From NCBI RefSeq assembly GCF_030272615.1, contig NC_081405.1:611255065-611319064 (forward strand): a stretch of 64,000 nt of DNA. Direction: 5' to 3'. The position numbers and the translations under genes are program-made. Below are positions 35,471 to 47,349 of this stretch, in pieces. The notes under the pieces were generated by a model, which ran no database searches, was not told the origin of the DNA, and saw only the letters and a program-made list of their open reading frames with translations. Every line of letters begins with the position of its first letter. The stretch's first letter is position 1. The stretch is from Cryptomeria japonica. Taxonomy: Eukaryota > Streptophyta > Pinopsida > Cupressales > Cupressaceae.

Positions 35471-36418
35471 AAGTCCTTTAAAAGAGTCTAACCACTCAAA
35501 GGAGATCTAGAAATTGAACTTATGGATTTGAATGATGACTTAAGAAAAGCTATTGAAGAACTTGAGGCAACGAAATGTGAAAGAAAAGATCTGAAGGAGA
35601 ATGTCTAATTCACAAATGAATGCATCATGAAGCTAAGAGAACAAATCTAAAAATTCAAGGTTAGACACAAACAAGTCAATGAGAAGCTCAATCAAGCAAA
35701 CAACACCATTTCAAATCTAAAGATCAAAGATGAAGATAATGAGAAGACTAAAGAACACCTAAACAAAATGGTGAAATACAAAAGAAAAGAACAAAAAAAG
35801 ATAAGGAAAGAAGTAAAACTTCTCAAAGCAGTTCTTGAGAAAGCCAAGAACCAACCGAGCAATACTAAATCTGGTAAACATAACACAATAACAAATAAAG
35901 CTCTGAAAGTAGAGAACGAAGCAAAATCCAGTGGAGAAGAATTATCTCTAGTAAAAGTGATAGTCACCAAGGAGGAAAAAGGTAAGTCTTTGGTCAAGCA
36001 GCAAGTAAGTATGAAAAACACCACTTTTAATGGTTTTTGCTACAAATATAATAGAATAGGACATAAGGAAGTAGAATGTAGAAGCATTTTAAATCAATCC
36101 TTTAATCAATTCTTTGGTAGGTGTTACACATGCAATAAATATGGTCATAAAGCTAATCAATGTAGGAATTTATTTATAAATCACAATAGATATAATTACT
36201 TTAGAGGAAGATGTTATAAGTGCAACATTATTAGGCATAAGGCTAACCAATACAAGTCAAGAAAGTCTAGAAAATATTATGTGACACAACTACAATAAAC
36301 CTAGACATATGGAAAAACAGTGCAGAAGTAATAAGGTTAAAAATCAAACTAAACTAGTTAAGAAAGTCAATGTGGAAGATGTCAAAGCTAAAATGAAGAA
36401 AATTTGGAGAAAGAAGGA
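35471..36418 (+). pseudogene. Copia Gag fragment: coiled coil and CCHC cluster only
   Basis: The reading after the primer site enters a Glu/Lys-rich coiled-coil-like stretch (35520-35850), then a Lys-rich linker, then three knuckle-like units at about 36039-36285 (one intact as CYTCNKYGHKANQC; the others have a lost Cys or His). This matches the second half of Gag in the Copia element at 10550-11360. The UBN2-like N-terminal half and the first knuckle are missing, and protease and pol are absent. A new LTR start at 36419 cuts it. Stops TAA and TAG occur near 35608 and 35648. Confidence 0.7.
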
Positions 36419-38713
36419 TGTTGGCATTGTGTTGTCATTGATGTCAACTAGTATAGGATGGCAACCGGTGTGGGAGATGTATGTGCAGTACTGTCATTGA
36501 TGCATATCAGATGTGATATCTTTGATGTCACCTAACTTAGCAGGTCATCAGTAAAGGAGAGAATGTCACCTAGCATAATGGCCATTGGAGTCATCGGTAC
36601 ACAAGTTAGTGTTTGACTTGTGTTAAAGATATGGATAATAGACCGGTAAGATATAACAACTGGTAAATGGTGACACCTGTAAGTGGGAAAGATGTTGGGT
36701 TGTTGATTATGATGAAGAGGGGAAATGTTATCAAGAAACACATCAACACCAGACCTGAGAAGTATGTGCAGGTCACCGATATACTATTGGATGTCAATCT
36801 ACGGGATTCCCACCAGATGAAGACAAGACTGACAGTGAGTGTGCCCAAATTGGATCACATGTGCTTGTTTGAAGTTATGTTGCTCAAACAAGGAAGCCAC
36901 ATTGTTATAATGCAGGACGTCGATGACATGGATCCACTCCCACTGGTAAGTGGAGCTTATCTCCTATTATGCAAGGGGTGCATCATAGTTCTCTGAGATA
37001 AGACAAAAGCATTAAAGGCAGTGATTGAAGGCTCACACTAGATCTAAAGGTGAATCACAAAGATGTCTCAAGTGCATTAAATCAAAGATATGCACTAAAC
37101 CGACAGAGAAGGAATGATGGGTTACCAGGATAGATGCAGAGTGAAGGGTTTGTCACTTAGACAAATAAGTTTGCCACCATGACAAACTAATAAGAGAAAA
37201 AATAGTCAAATAATCAAGAAGGCATTGTTGCAGAGATAGACAGATGAAGTTTGATGTCACCAGTGTGCATGGTATCTTACCAATTCACATGCAAAAGATA
37301 CTACCAGTATAGAAGATAACCGATAAGGTGACAAAGTGTAGATGCAAAAGGCTCCCATCTATTGAAGATGTGCATGAGGTAGGTTGGTAAGTGTGCTGAC
37401 TAGTTCATGTGCTCCACCAGAAGAGAATAAAGGTCCAAGGTTGAAGACATACCAGTTAGGGTATAACTACTAGGTGAACCTAGTTATGTGGTTGGTCAGT
37501 GATCTTGTCCAAACTAACACAAAGGTCTAGCTGAGATGGATACTGATAGTAATTCCATGTGGAGTTGAAGTGGCAAGAATGCATGCATAGGTGAGCGTGG
37601 TGTGTCGGTGAAGTGTCTGTCGGTGAGGTAGATGGTGGTAGGTCGACATTTATGTCAATTGTGTGATTCATGGGATGTGTAGCGCAAGTTTGTGGCTCAA
37701 GGTCAAACAGACAACAGAGATCCAAGACAGACTGATTGAGAAGATCAAAGTAGTTGAAGGAAACCGCCAAACCATTCTCGATGATCGACTAGGAGATCAG
37801 TCGACAGATTAAATGCAAATTGCTAAATATAAAAGGCATGTTCAAGAAGGCATGAAAATGGCGGTGCTGATTGATGAGTTGTAGATCATCAATCAAGGAG
37901 ATCAGATCTAATAAGATCTGAGTGGATTTGGTTTGCCTCGAGGTCGATGAAGAAAACCTAACCGCCTTAAGTTTGAATTGTTTTTTGGTGGGAAGACTTG
38001 TTTATAAATATGCAAGTCAAAATCGATGAAAGTGGTTGTTGTTACATAAGAGAGTGAAGAAGTCAAGAGAATCATTTTTTCAGTCAAGTTCTCAACGTTG
38101 ATCATATATTAGACTAAGTGTTTGAGAGAATCGAGTTGAAATTTTCAACTGACGAGAGTAAGACAACCGGTGGAAGGGTTTAGCAGAGGTTTAATCAGTA
38201 AGGCTAGAGCAACTGGTAAACTAAAAAAGTGCATTAGTGAAGACAACTGATAGTGTCAGAGCTAGCACAAAGGTAGCTTAGAGTGAAGCAAATGTGTGCA
38301 AGTGTGGCTGAGAATATGAAGAATGCATAGAATAGAGCAGGGGTAAACCGGTAAGCTGAATAACGGGTAGTCAAGTGCAAAGTTTGTTAGATGAAAAAAT
38401 GGTAGAGGTTAAGTCAGCAAGAGAGCATTAGAGACAAAAAGAGGAAACAGTGAATGGGATAGAGTGTAATCTGGTAGAGAGGAGGCTGAGTGGAAGATAA
38501 AATACACTACCGATAAAGTTAATGAGAAGGGAAACCGAAAGAGAACTTAATCATTAGTGGTTATAGAATTCCTTTATAACTAGGCTATTACTTTTGTTAT
38601 GATATCATGTATTGTGGTCAGTGAGTTGGTGCTCAGTGTAGGGGTTGTAGCTACTTTGGGTTGGTGCCCATAAACTTGAGGGGTTGGTGCTCCTTGGGCT
38701 AGTGCCCTAATAA
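36419..38713 (+). repeat. Truncated long LTR
   Basis: Begins TGTTGGCATTGTGTTG inside the preceding Gag, with AAGGA just before it. It is rich in ACCGG-type words. At 38610-38705 it carries GAGTTGGTGCTC, GGTTGGTGCCC and GGGTTGGTGCTCC-like elements that correspond to 8940-9045 in the Copia 5' LTR. It stops abruptly at about 38713, where in-frame Gag of another Copia begins. The missing end (about 300 bp by comparison) is not found elsewhere in the window. Confidence 0.6.
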
Positions 38714-41700
38714 CAAGAAAGGAAGCAAGGAAAAAGAATGCTCAAGCTTTGTTTCACATTTCGATAACTCTTGATAAGAGTTTATTTCCAAGAATATCAG
38801 GAGAAAGAACTGGCAAAGATTCTTAGAAGAATCTATAAGAAGCTTAACAGGGTAGTGATCAAGTTAAGGTGGTCAAGATTCAAACATTGAAGCAAGAGTT
38901 CAAGAATTTGAAGATGCAAGAAGCTGAAAGTATAAGTGATTATTGTGTCAGAGTCAAATATGTGGTCAATAAAATGACTACACTTGGGGAAATTGTAAGC
39001 AATGAAGTTTTGATAAAAAAGGTGTTGAGATCTTTGACACCCAAATGAAATCATGTAGCAATAATCATAGAAGAAAGCAAAGACTTGACAAAACTATAGT
39101 TTGATCAGCTGGTTGGATCACTGATGTCTAATGAAGAAAGATTAAAAGATTCTTTTGAAGGTGTAGAGAAAGCATTTTCCTCTAAATTGCTAATAAAAAA
39201 AATGATGATGCAAGCAGTAGTAGTGCCAAAATCAATCAAGGTCAAGGTAAAAGGAAAAGCCAAAATTATTCAAGAGGAAGAGGTGGGTCTAGAGGAAGAG
39301 GTAGAGGCAGATTTGATAAGAGAAATGTTCAATGTTACCATTGTAATAGGTATGGCCACTTTGAAAGAGAATGTAGATTGAAAGAAGGTAAAAGTGCTAA
39401 CTATGGTCAAGAAAATAGTGAGAATCCTCCTGGTCACTTATTTTTATCTTATGTCAAGGGTGAAAATACTAGTAAAGATGTTTGGTACCTAGATTCTAGA
39501 TGCTCTAACCATATGTCAGGGAATGAGAAGTTGTTCTCAACAAAGGATGGAAGTTTCAAATCCAAGATCCAACTTGGTGATGATAAATCATTGGAGGTTG
39601 CTGCAAAAGGAGCTATGGAGGTCCAAACAAAAGAAGGTATAAATAGTATTCATGATATTTATTATACTCCACAATTGAAGAACAATTTGTTAAGTGTTGG
39701 GCAGCTATGTGAGAAAAATTATAAAGTAGTCTTTGAGGATAAGACATGTACTATCTATGATAAGAATAAGGGTAATAGGGTGATCACTGTTGTTCCTATG
39801 ATAAGAAATAGGATGTTCCCCTTGAGGTTTGGTGAACATAACAATAGTTTGGTAAATATGGCTTATGAGGATTCAAGTTGGTTATGGCATCTCAGGTATG
39901 GGTATTTAAATTTTCATAGTTTGAAGTTTCTAACCTCGCATGCATTAGTTTCTAGTTTGCCCAAGGTTGAGGAACACAAGGAGGTTTGTGAAGGTTGTGC
40001 TAAAGGAAAACATGCAAGGGAAAAGTTTCCAAAGGGCAATGCATGGAGGGCTCATCACCCACTTCAGCTTGTTTATTCATATATATGTGGTCCTATGCAG
40101 ACTAAGAGTTTGGGTAAGTCATCATATTTCATCACTTTTATTGATGATTACTCACGAAATTGTTGGGTATATTTTTTGAAGACCAAAGATGAAGCCTTGG
40201 ATACATTCAAGAAGTTCAAACCCCTTGTGGAAAATGAGAAAGCATGCAAGATCAAGTTTTTAAAGATTGATCATGGAGGAGAATTTTTCTCAAAGATTTC
40301 CAAAGTTATTGTGATCTTAATGGCATCAAGAGGCAACTCACAACTGCATACACACCTCAACAGAATGGAGTAGCTGAGATGCAGTTGCTACAGAAGTGTA
40401 CATCCTTAATCATAGCCCCACCAGTGCACTATAATAGATGACTCCTTATGAAGCTTGGTATGTAAAAAGGCCTAATGTTAATCATTTCAAAGTTTTTGGT
40501 TGTTTGGCTTATGTGCATGTACCTGATCAAAATAGATAGAAGTTAGATGCAAAGAGTGAGTCATGTATTTTTATTGGGTATGGTGAGAAAAGAAAGTCTT
40601 ATAGATTGTATAATCCCCTCACTAACAAGCTTATTGTCTCAAGAGATGTGATTTTTGATGAAGGGAGAGTTTATGGTCATTTAAAAGGCCATGTTGAGAA
40701 GCCAAAATCTGTTTTAAATGATGATATATTTGTTGATATTGATCATGGGCAGCCAACTAATGTTTTTGTATCCAGTAATTTAACTCCACCAAGCATCCCT
40801 TCATCAAGTTCTTCAGTACCAAGTTCAAGTCCAACTTCTTCTCCAAGTTCTACAAGGAAGGTAAGGAGATTGAGTGATATCTACTAGAGGAGTAGAAATC
40901 AAGTACATGAAGAAAACCCAATAGGTGAGATAGTGAATTTTGCTTTATTATCCAAGGCTAATTTTGAACCATCATGTTTTGAAAATGCATGTAATAATGA
41001 GGTTTGGGTGAAAGCCATGGAGGAAGAGATAGATTTGATTCATAGGAATGACACTTGGGAGTTGACAGAGCTTCCGCATGACAAGAAAAAGATTGGCACC
41101 AAATGGGTCTACAAGACCAAGTTTAACAGTAATGGGAGTGTTGAAAGACACAAGGCGAGATTAGTTGCTAAAGGTTTCACACAAAAGCATGAAATTGATT
41201 ATGAAGAGACATTTGCACTAGTAGCAAGACACGAAACCATTAGAATGTTGATTTCATTAGTAGCTCAAAAGAAGTAGAGCATACATCATATGAACATGAA
41301 AAGTTCCTTCTTGAATGGGTACTTAGAAGAGGAAGTATATATGGAGCAGCCACAAGGTTTTGAAGTGGAAGGAAAAGAGCATCAAGTGTACAGGTTGAAG
41401 AAGGCTTTGTATGGCCTCAAGCAAGCACCAAGAGCGTGGTATGCCAAGATTGATGGATACTTTCAAGAGAATGGCTTCCAGAGAAGTAAGAGTGATCCTA
41501 CCCTTTACTACAAACAAGAAGGTACTGATATCCTCATCATAAGTTTGTATGTTGATGATGTTTTGTATATGGGTAGTAGTTCTAAGATGAAAGATGAAAT
41601 CAAAGATACTATGATGAAATAATTTGAGATGAAAATTCTTGGTCTGATGAAATATTTTCTAGGAATGGAGGTTTGTCAAAGTAAGGATGAGATTTTCATT

Positions 41701-42516
41701 TGTCAAACAAAGTATGCACAGGATATGCTAAAGAAATTTAATATGGCTGATTGTAACCCTGCCTCCACTCCAAGTGCTCATGGAGTTTTGTTATGTAGAG
41801 ATGATGGTGTTGATTTAGTTGATGATACAACTTACATAAGTATTGTGGGGAGCTTGATGTTTCTAACCCACACAAGGCCTGATATTGCTTATTCAGTTTC
41901 ACTTGTTTCAAGGTATATGACAAATCCATTTGAAATACATATGAAGGCAGTCAAGAGGATTTTGAGGTATGTGAAAGGTAATTTAAGTTTTGGTATGCAT
42001 TACTACTCTTCTAAAAAGTTCAATCTTGTTAGCTTTAATGATTCAGATTGGGGAGGTAGTATGGATGACCATAAGTCTACATCTAGGAATCGTTTCTCTT
42101 TTGGTTCTAGATTAATTACTTGGAGCTCGAAAAAACAAAGCATTGTTGCCCTCTCATGTACAAAAGCAGAGTATGTTGCAATTACCTCGGCAAGTACACA
42201 AGCTCTTTGGCTCAGAAAAGTTTTAGAAGAAATTGGAGAAAAACAAATTCAGCCTACAATAATTTATTGTGACAATATGAGTGCCATCAAGTTAGCTAAG
42301 AATCCAGTTCATCACATCAGAACAAAGCATTTTGATATGAAATATCACTTCATATGAGATTTGGTGCAGAAGAAGGACGTTGAATTGCAGCACATCAACA
42401 CCCAGGATCAACTAGCAGATATATTCACCAAGGCAGTTGCAAAAGCTCAGTTTTTGATACTACGAGATAAGATAGTAAGCTCTCTTAGCATCAAGGGGGA
42501 GTTTGTAGATGTTTGA
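38714..42516 (+). pseudogene. Copia Gag-Pol, 5'-truncated and broken
   Basis: Gag starts mid-domain (KNAQALFHISITLDKSLFPR), continues with FKNLKMQEAESISDYCVRV, and has one knuckle CYHCNRYGHFEREC near 39331. Then protease with DSR in place of DSG (WYLDSRCSNHMSG), pre-integrase (SWLWHLRYGYLNFHS), integrase with an Asp-to-Tyr-like change at the first acidic position (YSYICGPM), and an apparent short deletion near 40380. RT has a normal YVDD at 41548-41559. RNase H includes FNDSDWGGS and SKKQSIVALSCTKAEY, ending HINTQDQLADIFTKAV. Frame changes near 39200 and 40295; TAG stops at 41275-41277 and 41620-41622. The polypurine AAGGGGGA is at 42493-42500. Confidence 0.88.
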
Positions 42517-43039
42517 AGCTAAGATCTTCCTTGAACATGCAGCTCTAGTTTGGACATGAATCTTTCCACTCATCGCCATGCATAAGCTATTTTTAGTTTA
42601 AATCAGTTTTCATTTATTCATGCAAATAAAGCATGTACTCCAACATGCATTAATCCTTAGGACTATTTTTAGTTTTGTTTTTTGCATGAGTTTGTTTTTA
42701 GTTTGAGAGACTCGGTATTTTTCCATGCAAATAATGCAGAGAAGATTTAGGAAAATTATTTAATCTTTTTCTTATTGGTAGCTTTCCATGCAATGCTGGG
42801 AATATATTTAGAACTGTAGTTATTATTAATTCTTCTAGGCTACAAATTCTTTATATACACAACCTCTATGTAATTTCTAATTAAGCTGCAATAAAAGAAA
42901 TTGTTGTGTGCAATTCCAAAAACAAGGCATTTTGTTTTTTATTCTGAATTGTGATTTCTTTTTGCAATTTATTGTTTTTGTTGTTATTGTTTGCTAATTA
43001 GCTGGTTCAGAGAGGATCGGTCATGTTCAAAATTCTACA
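42504..43039 (+). repeat. 3' LTR of the truncated Copia element
   Basis: 536 bp from TGTAGATGTTTGAAGC to AAATTCTACA, directly after the polypurine tract and overlapping the Pol stop. It has TTTATATACAC near 42850 as a TATA candidate and AATAAA near 42889. No 5' partner is present in the window. Confidence 0.78.
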
Positions 43040-45057
43040 TAAATTTAGTAGTACACTTAGCTAAGTAAATGTCTTTTTGAAATATTTTTTTTCTCAAATT
43101 AAATAATAGTTTTCAAAAATAAAATTAAAACAATGTTTAGAATTTTTTTTGAACGTCAACTTAAGTGGAGTTGAACTTTCAATAGTGCTTTAGTGTTTAA
43201 TAGCATTATAATTCATCTTCTTTCTTCTTTTATTGGCATGGATTGAGGTGAAGAATCAAGAGCATTGAGGAGTTTGTGCACTTGCAACCACTAGCGAGGA
43301 AGTCAAAACAGTCCAAAGGCATTTATATCAAACATGGATACTTCAAGTTATTGGATGTGTAAAAATATTTTTTAAATCTGTGAAAATCAGGAATACTGGT
43401 AGAGCTGCAAATTACATAATTATATAAATTGAGAAGAAATAAAAAATTGTGATTAACTGCTTGATTGATTTAGGAATTAGTACAATATATAAAGCAAGAA
43501 AGGAACCATCTAGAATAACAACAACCAACTAGAAAATAGACTTTCAGCTTTATGCAAAATTGCACAACTAAGAAATAAAAAATTTATCTTTAAATTACTA
43601 CCAAACTTATTCAAAGAAATATTCTAGGCAGAATGTTTTAAACTAAAAGGATGGAATGAATGATGCCTCACATACTTGCAACAACCCAACATTTGCCCAA
43701 GGATTGATAGACACTTGCAACAAAATACAGGTAACACTAGGGAGTAGGTGCACTTATAACAATGAGGCTGCAAGATTGCACATGTAGCAAAGAGGCGTGA
43801 TATATGTGCTCGTGTGGAGATAAAGAATTTGCAAGACCAATGAGGAAGACCGATGCTAAAAAATGGTTAGTATGATGTTTCTTGTAGAATAACACTTGCT
43901 TGAATGATAGTGTCCAAAAGAAAGAAGAGGCAACAATAGAAGCATGGTTTGCTTATGTGGTCACACAGAGAGTGTGTGGGCACCATAGAGAACTTGGTTG
44001 ACTTCATGGACATATAGGTGCATAAACGGACTGAGAAAGTGGCTGAATGGCCACAAGAAAATGATCGAGCAGTAGAAAGATGGTGAAGTAGCTAAAGTCT
44101 AATTTGGAAGGCCATGTATGAGTAGTGAATAAACTATAAGGACAGTGTGATGGCAAAAAGGGGAGCTACAACTGCATTGAAAGAGTCCCATATATAGAAT
44201 GGATGAAGGTAGACAAACATTGAGCTGTTTTAAGGTTGCAAATTGAGAAAGAATGCATAATGTGAAACATAGGCATTTATTGCCTAGGATGAGCAATAGG
44301 AAAGAATAGATGAGAGACTGCATGTATTTTTCATGTAGAAGATGGTGTGTAGGTGCCAAGTGATCTGATGCCTTACTGAAAAAGAGGAAAAAAGAGTGCA
44401 AGGATGGACATAAACAAGAAGTTGAGGCTGAGAAGGGACCGTGGGTTTTGATGGTCAATGAAAGAAGGCGCAGATCATGGAGGTCAAGCCAGACAGTGGC
44501 AGGGCTAAATGAATACGTTTGACATCTTTTACCAATCATGAAAAAAGGAACTTGTGGATTCCTCAGACCTCTACAGATTGTCCACGGCCTTCTAAGCTCT
44601 TACCTTGGGTGGCATCTTAACCAAGATACTATGTATCTCATTTTTCTTTAGCAATCGTCCTTCATATTAGTAACCTCTCTTTCCAACAAGCGCCTTTAGC
44701 AACCTTAACAACTCTTCAATAACTTCTCACTTCTATAGAAACTATGCCCTGACAAAGCCCCTCATGACAGTGCATCAATTCTTTCAAGTGATCGTGATGC
44801 ATCAAAATAAGCTTCTTTTCCAAATGCTAGGGCTCCTATTGATCTCCCTCGATCTTCTTTTATTCAGTTTTCTTGGTGACTTTTTATTGGCAACTATCTT
44901 CTTCTTTAGTGATTTTTGTCTTGGGCTCCTTGTCTTCAAACATTAAATTAGAATCTTTCTTTACTACTTCAGCTATGACTTGAGCAACTTCCTCTTTGCC
45001 GCAGTCTCCTATCATAGGATGGCTATGATATTTTTTCTTTTGTTCGACTTCAAACAC

Positions 45058-45113
45058 ATTCTTCATCTCGTTGTCTCCTATCATAATTCTTCATCTCGTT
45101 GTCTCCTATCATA
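45058..45113 (+). repeat. Tandem duplication, 28-bp unit
   Basis: Two copies of ATTCTTCATCTCGTTGTCTC plus CTATCATA, 28 bp apart. Part of the unit (GTCTCCTATCATA) also occurs at about 45004. Confidence 0.85.
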
Positions 45114-45410
45114 TTGTGGTCCAATTTATTCAACATCAAATTATTCAACGGTTGTGATTGTTACTATGTTTCTACAATAAACAACTTTTCTTTTAAATCT
45201 TTTCAATGAATTCATCCCTCCAAATAGCCAAGGAAAATTCCAAGAACAAACAACAGGCAAACAAAACTTTGAAATTTTCAATGATTTACATATGGCTACG
45301 ATCTACCCAAAATCTCATTCTCTTTTGATTTTATAAGCCAAAAAAACCAACTTACGGGACTGGCAAAACAGCATAAAGTCTGCAGACATTACCATTACAA
45401 CATGACTGAC

Positions 45411-45531
45411 ATTTTAAAATAGAATACAATGATCTATATATGGGAGATACCTACACAAGACTCAACTTAGTTTATTTTAAAGCAGAATACAATGATCTAT
45501 ATATGGGAGACACCTACACAAGACTCAACTT
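45411..45531 (+). repeat. Tandem duplication, 63-bp unit
   Basis: Two copies, nearly identical over GAATACAATGATCTATATAT and ACACAAGACTCAACTT, with a few differences. The copies abut directly at 45474. Confidence 0.88.
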
Positions 45532-47349
45532 CTTGCAACTTTAATGGCCACTTTTACTTAAGTCGATTGTTTCTTCAATGAATTATAATATTTTTCTTTT
45601 TAATTGCTTCACACAAGAACTTACACACCTACATACTCATCTACTAGACCAACATCTTCTCTATCTTGTTTCACTAACAATCTTACTTTCTATTCACGTT
45701 AGCTCTCATACTAGATGAAGAAAATAGGGGTACTTAAATAAAATGAATCAAACAAGCATAGTAATTTAAATTTATATTGCTTAAAGTAAAAGATTACATG
45801 TTACAAATATTTGACTAATCTTTTATTCAAAAACATTTAAATTTAGATTCACACCAATATATTCTATTGTTTTCAACATCCTTTAATAGCTCCACGGACC
45901 TAGACTCTATTGAAATATTGAAGACTAAATGCAGATTCATACAATACATAGAAATCTAAGAACATATGGTGGACAAAAAGACAACATTAACATAATATAT
46001 GTGTTAACACCCATAAAGCATGTGGAACTTGCTGATGTGATAGTGAATAGGTTGGAGGAGTTACTAAAAAAATCCATTCAAATCTATGGCAAGATCTACT
46101 TCCAAAGTTAATCTTTAGTGCTAAGAGATAGTTTGCAAATATATTTTTGCATATGGGGGATACTATTTGTAAAACTGAGGTAGTTGGGAATTACAATCTC
46201 CAACAAGGACTGTTAGTTGGTGCAAGTGGATGATAGTATTAGGTGTAAGCTATCATACTAGCTAATTTCTAGAGGTTGATTTATAGTTAAAAGGAAAAAC
46301 ATTTGTTGTCTTGTATAGTTGTATGTGGGGTTCTTGGATGAGTTGCAAGTTATTTGGATCTAATTTGCATCAAGTGGTATCTAAACATTCAATTGGGGTG
46401 ATTTGCATTATAATATGAATATATTGAAATCATTTAAATATATAAAATTGCTTAATGAATATTCAACAAATAAAATGAAACTTGGGTTAGTAATGGTTAA
46501 GGATGCCATACAATTGATGAGTACCTTCAATAACTGGTATGTTGATGTGTAGTAATAGTTTTTATTTTTCAATTTTTCAATTTATTATATGTCATGTTAA
46601 ATAATAATGGTTGATATATTTGTATGAAAAATATATATAAGTATTTATTTTACCAAGTTATATTAAAGAAATAACAAATCACGTGATAATATATACGACA
46701 ATCATTAATACAAATTTTAATTTGCATATTTTGGTCTAACTTTTTTGAGGTGTTTATGAACAGTTAAAACAATAACATAGCTTATGTGTTGACATCATTG
46801 ATGCCTAAATTTTTTTTAAAAACTGTAAGTTCTTAACTGACATATAAAGGTATAAGGTTTTAGTGCATGTTTTCTATATCCTCTCTCCTATCAAATCTCT
46901 CCTATCAAGTCGAACTTCATTTATATAATCAATATTTATAGGTTCCCATTTTGAATCTTGTGTTTCACTTCATTTTAATTGAATTTTATTGGGAAAAAGG
47001 TAGGTTTATAATGACCGTTAACAAAAGTTAAAAATCTAGTAAAATTAATAGAAGGGCTAGATTTATAGAAACTACTTACTAAAATAAGAAATCTAACCAA
47101 ACTGGAAGACTTTTAACTAACACAATGAAAGTGCTTAATCTCCAAAGAAAAATTCAAATAGAGATAACAATCAATTCTACCCAAAATAATAAAAGATAAG
47201 AAAGAGTTCCCTCAATTTCTTATATTTTATTTAATTTTGTGTACCTTATATATTCATGGAAAATTTGTTATATCGTGAAAGAAATTTTTAATGTTCAATA
47301 TAATTTGGTACTATCTATTGTCTAGGAGTTCAACTAAATAAGATTTTCA

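Larger units (their letters stand above)
43040..47349 (+). other. Long AT-rich interval without recognisable genes
   Basis: About 4.3 kb. ORFs are short, overlap on both strands and show no family motif; a 146-codon minus-strand frame at 44099-44539 is the longest. Two local tandem duplications are listed separately. 46400-47340 is especially AT-rich. Confidence 0.6.

Noticed and set aside
44099..44539. 146-codon minus-strand frame
   Set aside because: No recognisable motif, Ser/Leu/Cys-rich, no start or transcript context; not supported as a gene.
46370..46390. AGTGGTATCTAAACA resembling a Met-tRNA primer site
   Set aside because: Only the first bases match and no LTR pair or Gag follows.
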